43,358 nt of DNA from Chitinophagales bacterium. Its GTDB lineage: Bacteria; Bacteroidota; Bacteroidia; Chitinophagales; Saprospiraceae. The first letter of the stretch is position 1. Every line of letters starts with the position of its first letter. The DNA lies in assembly GCA_022360175.1 (NCBI GenBank), contig JAKSDI010000136.1, positions 1-43,358 on the forward strand, in the 5' to 3' direction. Both the position numbers and the translations under genes were made by a program. This document shows, piece by piece, positions 9,273-16,761 of this stretch. The notes beneath the pieces are model-generated. The model searched no databases. It was given only the letters and a program-made list of their open reading frames with translations, and had not been told where the DNA came from.

Positions 9273-10670
9273 TTAATCTATAGAAGGTGAATCTGAGAAT
9301 TCATTACGAGGCAGCTTGCAATAAAAAGTAGCACCTACTCCAATTTCACCTTCTGCCCAGAATTCACCTTTGTGAAGTTTTATAATTTGTTTCACTATTG
9401 CCAGCCCTACACCGGTGCCCTCGAAATCTTCTCCTGAGTGGAAACGCTTAAATGGCTTGCCAATAATTTTTGCAAAATCACTATCAAAGCCAGCTCCATT
9501 ATCTTTGATATATATGGTCTTATCATCATCCCCCTGGTCGATTAAACCTATTTCAATCTGAGCTTCAGCTTCTCTGGAAGAATATTTAACTGCATTAGAA
9601 ATCAGGTTGGAAAAAACATGCCATAGTAATTTTTTATCTCCGTAGATACTTCCCAGGTTTGCTTTCTGGAAAAGAATTTTTCTGGAATCGTCTAAGGCTT
9701 CTGTTTGTTCCTGCCATATTGTATCAATCAGTTCGTCTAAATCTAACTTATCCCAATCGATAGCAGCCTCTCCCACTCTGGAAAGCATCATAAGATCTTC
9801 AATGATGCCATATCCCCGTTTAAGATTATTTTTAATGCGTTGGATATAATCTCCCTTTAATTCAACTGCCTGCTTTTCAAGTTGAGATTCCAGCACCTGT
9901 GCATAAGAGTAAGCTCTCCTTACAGGCCCTTTCAAATCATGAGAAACCGTATAATTAAACCCTTTCAGATTTTCATTAGCTCTTTGTAAAGCCTCTCTTT
10001 GTTGTCTTACTTCCTCTTCTCTTTCTTCCAATTCATAAACAACAACTGCTTTGTTACGCTCTTGTCGCTCTTGCATGAACATCAATACCATACCAAAGGC
10101 TGCAAAGAAAAATAAGGTAATCACCATCCCTCCTGCTTCTGCCGGTGGGTACCAAATCATTATAAGAAGGTGCGTAGACACGATTATGCTTCCGATAATG
10201 ACCATAATAAAACGTACGCCCTGAGCAATCAAGGACATCGCCATCCAAGCCATGATGCTGCCTAAGATGGAGCCATATTGTTGGATTGAACTGCTTTCGC
10301 TAAGAGAAAAAACCTGAAATACAATTCCGTGCATCATTATGATCCCGAAAGAAAGCATAATAGAATATACCAGAAATATATGTTGAGGTTTTGTAGGACG
10401 TAGATAAGCCAGGAAAAAAATGAGACCACCTATAAAACCTAGTGCCCTAAAAACAAAGGTATGTTCGAGTCCTAGTTCGTTGATATCCGTATACCAAAAA
10501 TAGGCAGATGCAAGTATAACAATAGGAGCAGAATAGGTGCCTACTCGTAATGTTTTTGTACCAACTTCTTTGAGATACCTATCTTTATATCCCGGTTTCA
10601 TCCCTAATTTGTATGGACGCTTTAATAGTAAATGCATCCACCTCTGTTGTTCTTGAGTTACTGCTTTCAC
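9273..10670 (-). CDS. Orphan membrane histidine kinase
   Basis: Sensor kinase of 465 residues. The N-terminal half has about six hydrophobic helices between residues 40 and 200 with short loops, so it lacks a large extracellular sensor and probably senses within the membrane. A coiled coil (about 200-235) leads to the HisKA domain with phospho-acceptor H244 in VSHDLKGPVRR, followed by HATPase_c with N-box HVFSNLISNAVKYS, G1 KDNGAGF and G2 GTGVGLAIV. No response regulator is adjacent. The frame starts with GTG at 10670; an ATG at codon 12 (WMHLLLKRP) is an alternative start. The DLKGP form of the H-box resembles phytochrome-like and Bacteroidota kinases. Confidence 0.9.
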   Translation of the reverse strand: MKAVTQEQQRWMHLLLKRPYKLGMKPGYKDRYLKEVGTKTLRVGTYSAPIVILASAYFWYTDINELGLEHTFVFRALGFIGGLIFFLAYLRPTKPQHIFLVYSIMLSFGIIMMHGIVFQVFSLSESSSIQQYGSILGSIMAWMAMSLIAQGVRFIMVIIGSIIVSTHLLIMIWYPPAEAGGMVITLFFFAAFGMVLMFMQERQERNKAVVVYELEEREEEVRQQREALQRANENLKGFNYTVSHDLKGPVRRAYSYAQVLESQLEKQAVELKGDYIQRIKNNLKRGYGIIEDLMMLSRVGEAAIDWDKLDLDELIDTIWQEQTEALDDSRKILFQKANLGSIYGDKKLLWHVFSNLISNAVKYSSREAEAQIEIGLIDQGDDDKTIYIKDNGAGFDSDFAKIIGKPFKRFHSGEDFEGTGVGLAIVKQIIKLHKGEFWAEGEIGVGATFYCKLPRNEFSDSPSID

Positions 10671-11036
10671 GACTGGGTTAGATTGCGTTATACCAATAAT
10701 CTATTCAACAAATTTGTGCATTTGAGAAAATTGCGATTCGCCTCTCATTTCCTTTTATTTAAAAGGATTTGATTGAATTATTCTAGTGACGAATTAGTAT
10801 GTGGTTTCTGTGTTGTACGGCATTCTCTCCGGTTCATCAGAAACATAACAGCTTAGGTTTGTAGCGCTGTAGACGTGAGGCTAGTTTATAAGCATCATAA
10901 ATTGGATTGACTATATAAAGAAAGCCGCAACATGCTGAAGAAGTTCAGTCTAAAGCTATGTGCATATCCACTTTTTGTATGCCCTCGGATGATAAAATTA
11001 AGTTTTTTTCACATCTGAATCAAATAAAAATTGCTT
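10671..11036. other. Intergenic stretch with no recognisable gene
   Basis: This 366-base gap separates the histidine kinase gene from the small secreted-protein gene, both on the minus strand. It holds a short A/T hairpin CCTTTT-ATTT-AAAAGG (10751-10766) and otherwise nothing recognised. It probably carries the kinase promoter; no convincing TAnnTTTG was found. A 78-codon plus-strand frame starting at 10958 runs into the opposite gene and was not accepted. Confidence 0.5.
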
Positions 11037-11444
11037 TTATTTTAGCTTTCCTTCCATCCTTTCCACATATTGTACTTCTCCAAGCCGAAATTTCACAGGT
11101 ATTTTTGCGGCTTTCTCCATTTGTACTTCCCACTTACAAAATATTCCTAACTCATCATACTTATAAGCAGAGGGAACAGTCAGCGTTTTTGTAAAAGAAT
11201 CAAAGTCATTTTCTTCCACAGGAAAAGGAGTAAGAAGAGATCGGGTAAAAACTTTTGTCTTTAAAGAGTTCGCTTTTTGATAAGGCTTTTCATATCTCAA
11301 CGACATGATAGATTTCCCTTCGATTGGTGTATAGGATTGCGCATTACCATCAGCAAGGCTTGCAAGCCAGAACAGGGCAAGCAATATGCTATTTATAATT
11401 ACACGCTGAATTTTATTTTCTTTTACTACCACTATATAATTCAT
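11037..11444 (-). CDS. Small secreted hypothetical protein
   Basis: No family recognised. The 135-residue protein has a signal peptide: a basic start, hydrophobic core ILLALFWLASLADG and a probable cleavage after NAQ (about residue 36), leaving a mature protein of about 100 residues. The mature part is basic and contains repeated aromatic positions (YEKPYQKAN, SAYKYDELGIFCKWEVQ). The start overlaps the end of the THUMP methyltransferase gene by 32 bases in another frame, so it is translated from the same mRNA. It is the last gene of the six-gene operon that starts with the NPSFE-family proteins, and the secreted location matches those rather than the methyltransferase. Confidence 0.75.
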   Translation of the reverse strand: MNYIVVVKENKIQRVIINSILLALFWLASLADGNAQSYTPIEGKSIMSLRYEKPYQKANSLKTKVFTRSLLTPFPVEENDFDSFTKTLTVPSAYKYDELGIFCKWEVQMEKAAKIPVKFRLGEVQYVERMEGKLK

Positions 11445-12546
11445 AATGCTGGAATTTGCACTCTAGTGCTCCATTAAACAAAGCTATCTTTTTGGAAGCC
11501 CGCAGTCCAATGCTCTTTAGAGCATCCATATTAGAAGAAATAACCCAGGCATCATAGCCACTAAATGCTTGTTTAAGACGATCTCCAATCATGGTATAAA
11601 ATGCTTCTATATCGTCTTTCACCAATCGTTCATCATAGGGAGGATTCATAATAATGACCCCTTCAGCTTCAGGTGCTTCCAGTTTTTCAAATGGTTTTCG
11701 TTCAATGGATACAATTTCCTCCAGGCCTGCAGCGGCAGCGTTATGTTGAGCTGTCCGCCTGGATTTAAAATCCTTATCAAATCCATATAAACCATATTCA
11801 AATGGCTTTATTTTTGCCTTTGCCTCCTCCTGTACCTTTTCCCACAGCTCCTGGTCATAATCCTTCCATTTTTTAAAACCAAAGCGAGTACGATTTAGTT
11901 GAGGAGGGCGATTACAAGCCCATGTTGCTGCTTCAATTAAAATAGTGCCAGATCCACACATAGGATCAATAAAACAACGATCTTTTTTCCAGCCCGATAG
12001 TTGTATTAAGCCTGCAGCTAATACTTCATTGATCGGTGCATCCACACTATCTACCCGATAGCCTCTTTTATGCAAAGATTCTCCTGAAGCATCCAGAGAA
12101 ATGGTACACTCCTTTTTGAAGATATGGATATTAATACGTAAAGTAGGATTGTAAACATCAACACTGGGACGCCTTCCTTTTTCTCTTCTAAAACGATCTA
12201 CAATAGCATCCTTTGATTTTAATGCCACATATTTTGAATGAGTAAAAAACTCTGAATTGGTCGTAGCATCTATCGCCAAAGTATCCTTGATGCCCATATA
12301 CTGACTCCAGTCAATTTGCTGAACGGCATTATACAATTGGCCTTCATTGCTAACAAAGCAAGTTTTTATGGGCATTAAAATACGTAAGGCTGTTCGCAGT
12401 TCCAGGTTGGCGCGATACATCAATGCTTTATCCCCTTCAAAAGAAACTGCTCTTTTTAATACCTGTATCTTTTGGGCATTCAGTGCTTTTAATTCTGAGG
12501 CGAGCACCTCTTCCAGGCCTGCCAGCGTTTTTGCAATTAGCTTCAT
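11413..12546 (-). CDS. THUMP-domain class I RNA methyltransferase (RlmL-N-like)
   Basis: SAM-dependent RNA guanine-N2 methyltransferase of the family that includes the N-terminal half of RlmL (YcbY). The 377-residue protein has a THUMP RNA-binding domain (about 45-155) and a Rossmann methyltransferase domain (about 165-375). Motif I is FIDPMCGSGTILIEAA and the catalytic motif IV is IIMNPPYDERL; NPPY is typical of exocyclic amine methylation. Known relatives modify 23S rRNA (m2G2445 in E. coli); the exact target here is inferred. It lies 22 bases after the fourth NPSFE gene and overlaps the small secreted gene, an unexpected housekeeping gene inside a secreted-protein operon. Confidence 0.9.
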   Translation of the reverse strand: MKLIAKTLAGLEEVLASELKALNAQKIQVLKRAVSFEGDKALMYRANLELRTALRILMPIKTCFVSNEGQLYNAVQQIDWSQYMGIKDTLAIDATTNSEFFTHSKYVALKSKDAIVDRFRREKGRRPSVDVYNPTLRINIHIFKKECTISLDASGESLHKRGYRVDSVDAPINEVLAAGLIQLSGWKKDRCFIDPMCGSGTILIEAATWACNRPPQLNRTRFGFKKWKDYDQELWEKVQEEAKAKIKPFEYGLYGFDKDFKSRRTAQHNAAAAGLEEIVSIERKPFEKLEAPEAEGVIIMNPPYDERLVKDDIEAFYTMIGDRLKQAFSGYDAWVISSNMDALKSIGLRASKKIALFNGALECKFQHYELYSGSKRK

Positions 12547-12568
12547 TATGTGATATATCTGAGAAGAG

Positions 12569-13894
12569 CTACTCAGTTTTTTTCTTAGCTGCCAAACGCA
12601 TCATAACTCGCTGCTCTTCCGGTGTCCATAGCCAATCCTTGAAGTAGGTATTTTGGCCTGTAAATTGCTCAATAGTAATAATATTTTCTGGAATTTCCAG
12701 CTCTTGCCGGGCAATGTCTAAATCCCAGGCTATTTTATCCCTTACTCCCTGTTGAGGTGCATGAACAGCTATCACCAGTGTATACCTCCCATCTACTCCA
12801 ATCAAATGCGCCAATTCATTCATCAGGTTTCTATCTACTTTATATAAAAAATCTACAACTCCAGGCCCTTTTTCCAATAAAGGTTGCCTTATTGTATAGG
12901 GGACATCGACAGATTCTGCATTACTGGGTATCCGTTTCAAAGACTCTTGCTGGCGATTAAGCTGATTATCAACTATCGTTGGTTCATCATATAATAGAAT
13001 TTTTTCTTCTTTTTCCGGTTTTCCACGTGCTGCTTCCATTTCATGCTGTGCCTGCCTGATCAATTCCAAACGTGTTAAACGCCCTTTTCTTCCAGCATGT
13101 CTTTCTTTGCTAAAATAAGTTTTGCCTTCCGGCCGATTATTGATGTTCTTATTTGATCGATTACTAAGTTTGCTAGGCTGAGAAACGGTACGGTACACAT
13201 AATAATCTGACCGTTTGTATTGAATAGTTCGATAGGTATGCCCTCTGGCTACTGCTTCTGCATAAGAAGGAGGTACTTGTTTTCGAGTAGGAATAATTGG
13301 AGATAAGGCATCAATCATTACATTCCCATTATAAGCAGTAGATGTTCCTCTGATAAAGTAGGTTTCAAATGTGAGATAGTTGATAAGGCTATCAGGAGCA
13401 AATATCAAATGATAAGGCTTCCAATCGTTTTCTTCTACAGCTTGTGTCTCTGCCAACAATTGAATAAAAGGTTGCTCATAAGTTCCTCCCCAAAGCCGAA
13501 TCACAACTGCTTCATCATAATTGATGATACTTTTCTTTTCCTGTACCAAGTATTGACCTGATCTATTTGCATAAAATGACGTTTCGTATGTCTGGCCTCT
13601 TTTAAGTGGTTTCTCTAATAATTGTCCTATAGATTCCCAAATATTAGCTTCTTCAACAGTCATACTAACGTAACTCATCCCATCATAAGGGGCGGTATCT
13701 ACTCCATAACACTGACAGGGCTGTGTATCTGGCGGGGTGCCTCTATCAAAGGTGTGGCTTTCCCATTGTGGTGGCGCTTGAGCAGCTTTGGGAATTCCCT
13801 CAAAAGAAGGGTTTTTCCAAAAAATGGTGTCCTGCCCTATCAATGAGCAAGCGACTCCAAGTACAAATATAATGCAACTAATGCTTGTCTTCAT
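12569..13894 (-). CDS. NPSFE-family secreted protein D, with C-terminal extension
   Basis: Fourth of four tandem paralogues. The 441-residue protein has a signal peptide ending near residue 20 (SLIGQ) and then the shared jelly-roll-like domain (about 25-215). Family marks are NPSFEG, PPQWESHTF, PPDTQP, SIGQLLEKPLKRGQ and NGNVMIDALSPIIPT. It then has a long basic, low-complexity linker (about 235-315). The C-terminal module (about 335-441) ends DWLWTPEEQRVMMRLAAKKK and resembles the end of paralogue B (EEWLWPIEKSKLLLKLEKI). That module may be a highly diverged OmpA-like domain, which is inference only. The domain may bind carbohydrate or another surface ligand. Gaps to its neighbours are 50 and 22 bases, consistent with one operon. 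Confidence 0.8.
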   Translation of the reverse strand: MKTSISCIIFVLGVACSLIGQDTIFWKNPSFEGIPKAAQAPPQWESHTFDRGTPPDTQPCQCYGVDTAPYDGMSYVSMTVEEANIWESIGQLLEKPLKRGQTYETSFYANRSGQYLVQEKKSIINYDEAVVIRLWGGTYEQPFIQLLAETQAVEENDWKPYHLIFAPDSLINYLTFETYFIRGTSTAYNGNVMIDALSPIIPTRKQVPPSYAEAVARGHTYRTIQYKRSDYYVYRTVSQPSKLSNRSNKNINNRPEGKTYFSKERHAGRKGRLTRLELIRQAQHEMEAARGKPEKEEKILLYDEPTIVDNQLNRQQESLKRIPSNAESVDVPYTIRQPLLEKGPGVVDFLYKVDRNLMNELAHLIGVDGRYTLVIAVHAPQQGVRDKIAWDLDIARQELEIPENIITIEQFTGQNTYFKDWLWTPEEQRVMMRLAAKKKTE

Positions 13895-13944
13895 AGCTCT
13901 TGGTTTGTCCTGATACTTAGTTCTTCAATGAAGCAGGATTTGTA

Positions 13945-14595
13945 TCAAAAGTCTCTAATTGTTTTTTCACTACTCAGCATATTACAAGGGACTATTTTGG
14001 AAAAATGATCAATCAATACATGTCCACAATAAGGAGTGATGCCTGTATAGTACACTTCAACATATAGATAATTATAATTTTTAGTAGCAACAAATGTCAA
14101 TATATATTCCTTCCACTCCTGATGTTCAATTGGATCAGTCTCTGCCAGTAATTCATATCCATCCTGATGTTGGAAGCCTGCCCACAAGCGAATTTTACAA
14201 GGATTAATGTAGTTTACCAGTCCTTTTTGTTCACGGCTGCCAGAGATTAGACTATCTGACTGAGCAGCCATAAAAGCCAATTGATAACAGCTATCTTTCA
14301 ATAATGGTGATTCCAATGCCTGGCCAATACATTCCCAGCTATCATTATCTCGTGCTACCAGGCCTACATAGGTGTTTCCATGGACCGCTAGTTTGTTCAC
14401 ACCAAAAAAGCCGCCAGGATGCGTATCAGGAGGAGACTCTTCTTCAAAACCGCAATTTTGCCAACCATGGGGCACTCTTGATACTCGTGCTTTGTCTTCC
14501 AGTGAAGGATTTGTCAGGGCAATTAATTCCTGTCCTATCAGAGTTTGTCCGACAAGCAGTATCAATACCACTAAATATATGTGTACATACATCAT
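13945..14595 (-). CDS. NPSFE-family secreted protein C, single domain
   Basis: Third paralogue in the array, 216 residues, consisting of a signal peptide (hydrophobic core LVVLILLVGQTLIGQ) and one copy of the shared domain. Marks are NPSLED, PHGWQNCGFEEESPPDTHPGGFFGV, GNTYVGLVARDN, ECIGQALESPLL, CYQLAFMAAQS, RLWAG, YELLAETDPIEHQEWKEY and GHVLIDHFSKIVPC. The pattern (FE near the start, aromatic-rich strands, ID near the end) resembles galactose-binding-like jelly rolls of exported proteins, but no named family is claimed. Its ATG overlaps the stop of paralogue B as ATGA (14592-14595), so the two are translationally coupled. Confidence 0.8.
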   Translation of the reverse strand: MMYVHIYLVVLILLVGQTLIGQELIALTNPSLEDKARVSRVPHGWQNCGFEEESPPDTHPGGFFGVNKLAVHGNTYVGLVARDNDSWECIGQALESPLLKDSCYQLAFMAAQSDSLISGSREQKGLVNYINPCKIRLWAGFQHQDGYELLAETDPIEHQEWKEYILTFVATKNYNYLYVEVYYTGITPYCGHVLIDHFSKIVPCNMLSSEKTIRDF

Positions 14596-15656
14596 TCTAT
14601 CTTTTCAAGCTTAAGCAATAGTTTACTCTTTTCTATCGGCCACAACCATTCTTCTTTGCGAATCCCTCTCCGTGTATAGGATTTAATAACATACCGATTT
14701 GCCAAAAGTCCTCCTTTTTGCAAAAGATAATTCAATTGTAACTTCAAGCTTTGTCTCTTCTCCTCCTTTTTTTCCTGTATCATCCATTCCATCCGGTAAT
14801 CAGGAAATTGCTCCATCACCTTTACTATCCTCCATAAATGAAGATTATCCTGCCATGCTAAACCTGCATCATCAACAAATACTTCTGTCTGAAATAAATA
14901 GCCTGAAGGATCAGTAGTAAGCAGAGCTCCTTCTTCTCTCAAAAACGTTTTCAAGGCTTCTGCTTCAGATAAAACTGGTACATCTACTTTTAATGGTTTC
15001 CAGTCAATTGTTGCAATATCGCCTTTACAGGATGTAGGAATAATAGGAGAAATATTATCTACCAAAACATTACCATTATATATACCTTTTCCTTCCACAA
15101 ATGACGCCTTAAAAATTAAATGATTGCATGTTAGGCTGGGTTGGATAGTAATCAGGTGCCGTTGCCAGGTAGTACTTTGTATAGCGGGGCTTACTCCTAA
15201 CAATTCATTCCGTCCGCAGTTAACATCTCCTCCCCAAATCTGAATAATAACTGGTTTATTAAAATTTGCAATCGTAGCGGTGCCAGAGGAGATACTAATA
15301 TAAGTATCAGAGCGAGCTGCTTCAAAGGTAAAAGTATAACATTTCCCTGCTTTTAGAGGTTCAGACAGTGCTTGCCCAATACCCTCTGTCGTTCCATTAT
15401 CACGTACAACCAGCCCTAAATAAGTATTGCCTTCTGCAGAGGGTGTAGTAACCTCAAAATTAGCACCTGGATGCTGGGTATGATGTATATCTGGTGGAGT
15501 CTGATTATAAGCTCCACAAGAATACCAACCTACTGGTACCCTTCCTTGTCCATGATTATCTTCAAACGACGGATTTTTTAATGCAATAGCTGATTGACTG
15601 AATGTTGCTGATATATTTATTATAAAAATGTAAAGAATAGCAATCAGGTATCGCAT
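14592..15656 (-). CDS. NPSFE-family secreted protein B, with C-terminal module
   Basis: Second paralogue, 354 residues: signal peptide (IAILYIFIINISATFSQ), shared jelly-roll-like domain (about 22-212) and a C-terminal extension (about 230-354). Domain marks are NPSFED, PVGWYSCG, PPDIHH, GNTYLGLVVRDNGTTEGIGQ, PLKAGKCYTFTFEAARSD, ELLGVSPAI and YNGNVLVDNISPIIPT. The extension carries ALKTFLREEGALL, then FPDYRMEWMIQ and the closing EEWLWPIEKSKLLLKLEKI, matching the end of paralogue D. The layout of a ligand-binding-like domain plus a possible OmpA-like tail suggests an envelope protein, but function is unknown. It lies 13 bases after paralogue A. Confidence 0.8.
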   Translation of the reverse strand: MRYLIAILYIFIINISATFSQSAIALKNPSFEDNHGQGRVPVGWYSCGAYNQTPPDIHHTQHPGANFEVTTPSAEGNTYLGLVVRDNGTTEGIGQALSEPLKAGKCYTFTFEAARSDTYISISSGTATIANFNKPVIIQIWGGDVNCGRNELLGVSPAIQSTTWQRHLITIQPSLTCNHLIFKASFVEGKGIYNGNVLVDNISPIIPTSCKGDIATIDWKPLKVDVPVLSEAEALKTFLREEGALLTTDPSGYLFQTEVFVDDAGLAWQDNLHLWRIVKVMEQFPDYRMEWMIQEKKEEKRQSLKLQLNYLLQKGGLLANRYVIKSYTRRGIRKEEWLWPIEKSKLLLKLEKIE

Positions 15657-15669
15657 GGAGCATCATTTT

Positions 15670-16350
15670 TTAAGGATCTTTGATTTCAAAATCTCTGGGC
15701 ACCAGCCCTTCCTCTAGCAATTCGCAAGGGACGATAGGAGATAAGTCATCAACAAGAATATTGCCATTATAAGGGAACATTACAGGTTCTACATAAAATG
15801 CTTCTAAATATAAATAGTCGCAATCTTGATTAGGTAAAATATCTATCAAATAATATTCCCATTCAAAACCCTTTATCGGGCTAACGATTGCAAGTAATTC
15901 TAGATCATCGCTATTAGTTGTACCTCCCAACACTCTTAAAACACAAGGAGTAGAAAAATTAGTATATCCATCTGGGTTGCTAACTGTAGGAGAGAGATAA
16001 TTTTTTGACCTTGTTACTGCTACTTCCATTTGATAGCATTGCCCTTTTTTTATTTTCATTGAAAGTATCTGCCCTATTCGCTCGTAAGTTTCATTTTCTC
16101 TTACAACCATTCCCAGATAGGTATTACCATGTGCAGGTTTCATTTCCACACCAAAATCACCACTAGGATGTGTATCAGGAGGGCTTTCACCTTCAAAACC
16201 TGCATCAAACCAGCCTGGAGGAGGTGTGCCATGCCGAGGAGTCCCCTCAAAAGATGGATTTTCAAGATAAACAATTTGTTGCTGAGCAGATAGACTGCTG
16301 TTTATGCCAAATAGACATAATAGGAGTGCGAATACAGTTGTAGAGTGCAT
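15670..16350 (-). CDS. NPSFE-family secreted protein A, single domain
   Basis: First gene of the tandem array, 226 residues: signal peptide (VFALLLCLFGINSSLSAQ) plus one shared domain. Marks are NPSFEGTPRHGTPPPGWFDAG, SPPDTHPSGDFGV, GNTYLGMVVRENETYERIGQ, KGQCYQMEVAVTRS, ELLAIVSPIKGFEWEYYLI and YNGNILVDDLSPIVPCE. It is close to C in size and has no C-terminal module. It lies 80 bases downstream of the 45-residue membrane-protein gene on the same strand. The four proteins differ enough that the duplications are not recent, yet gene order has stayed compact. Function is unknown; extracytoplasmic location is well supported. Confidence 0.8.
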   Translation of the reverse strand: MHSTTVFALLLCLFGINSSLSAQQQIVYLENPSFEGTPRHGTPPPGWFDAGFEGESPPDTHPSGDFGVEMKPAHGNTYLGMVVRENETYERIGQILSMKIKKGQCYQMEVAVTRSKNYLSPTVSNPDGYTNFSTPCVLRVLGGTTNSDDLELLAIVSPIKGFEWEYYLIDILPNQDCDYLYLEAFYVEPVMFPYNGNILVDDLSPIVPCELLEEGLVPRDFEIKDP

Positions 16351-16430
16351 GACGTTAGTTTATTATAAAAATCATTCTTCGACGATTGTTCTCATTGTAT
16401 TGAGTCAATGATTTGCCAAAGAAGAGAAAA

Positions 16431-16568
16431 TTAGCCGGTAGCGCATTTACCGATCCCTACAAATATAGCAATCCATACCAAACCTTTTATGAAGAAAAAT
16501 AAAAAACCTGCTACACCTAAGCGCTTAAGCCAAAGTTTAAAACGGTTGTCGGGTGAATTTTCCTGCAT
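16431..16568 (-). CDS. 45-residue membrane miniprotein
   Basis: A short frame from ATG at 16568 to TAA at 16431, below the usual ORF length limit. The product starts MQENSPDNRFKLWLKRLG and continues as one hydrophobic helix (AGFLFFFIKGLVWIAIFVGI, about 20-39). The pattern [basic/aromatic]-KRLG-GFLFFFIKGLVW is one I associate with a widespread family of tiny Bacteroidota inner-membrane proteins of unknown function (recalled, not checked). The charge distribution (KR before the helix) predicts an N-in topology. It lies directly upstream of the NPSFE operon on the same strand and may share its promoter region. The 51-codon frame on the opposite strand (16489-16644) is less protein-like. Confidence 0.7.
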   Translation of the reverse strand: MQENSPDNRFKLWLKRLGVAGFLFFFIKGLVWIAIFVGIGKCATG

Positions 16569-16704
16569 AGCCTATCTTATTGAAATGTCTTCGTGTAATG
16601 ATCAAAAAAATAACAGCCAACAAATAGAAAAGTTGGTGATATAAAGTACGCTTGCTGAATTACTTTAAGAGTGCGACAATAATACACGAGTGCTAAGCGA
16701 TATT

Positions 16705-16726
16705 AGAATAGTAGGACTACTCTTCT
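16705..16726. promoter_or_regulatory. Imperfect inverted repeat upstream of the DUF5723 gene
   Basis: AGAATAGTAG (16705-16714) pairs with CTACTCTTCT (16717-16726) with one mismatch and a two-base spacer, ending 35 bases before the ATG at 16762. A TATATAACATTT stretch follows. Size and position suit an operator, but no regulator can be named. Confidence 0.35.
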
Positions 16727-16761
16727 ATATAACATTTCCCATAAACTGAAAAAAAGCAACT

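Noticed and set aside
10958-11194. 78-codon plus-strand frame
   Set aside because: Its second half is the antisense of the small secreted-protein gene and the product has no protein-like domain pattern.
16489-16644. 51-codon plus-strand frame in the gap before the DUF5723 gene
   Set aside because: It largely overlaps the minus-strand 45-residue membrane gene, whose helix and charge pattern are far more protein-like.
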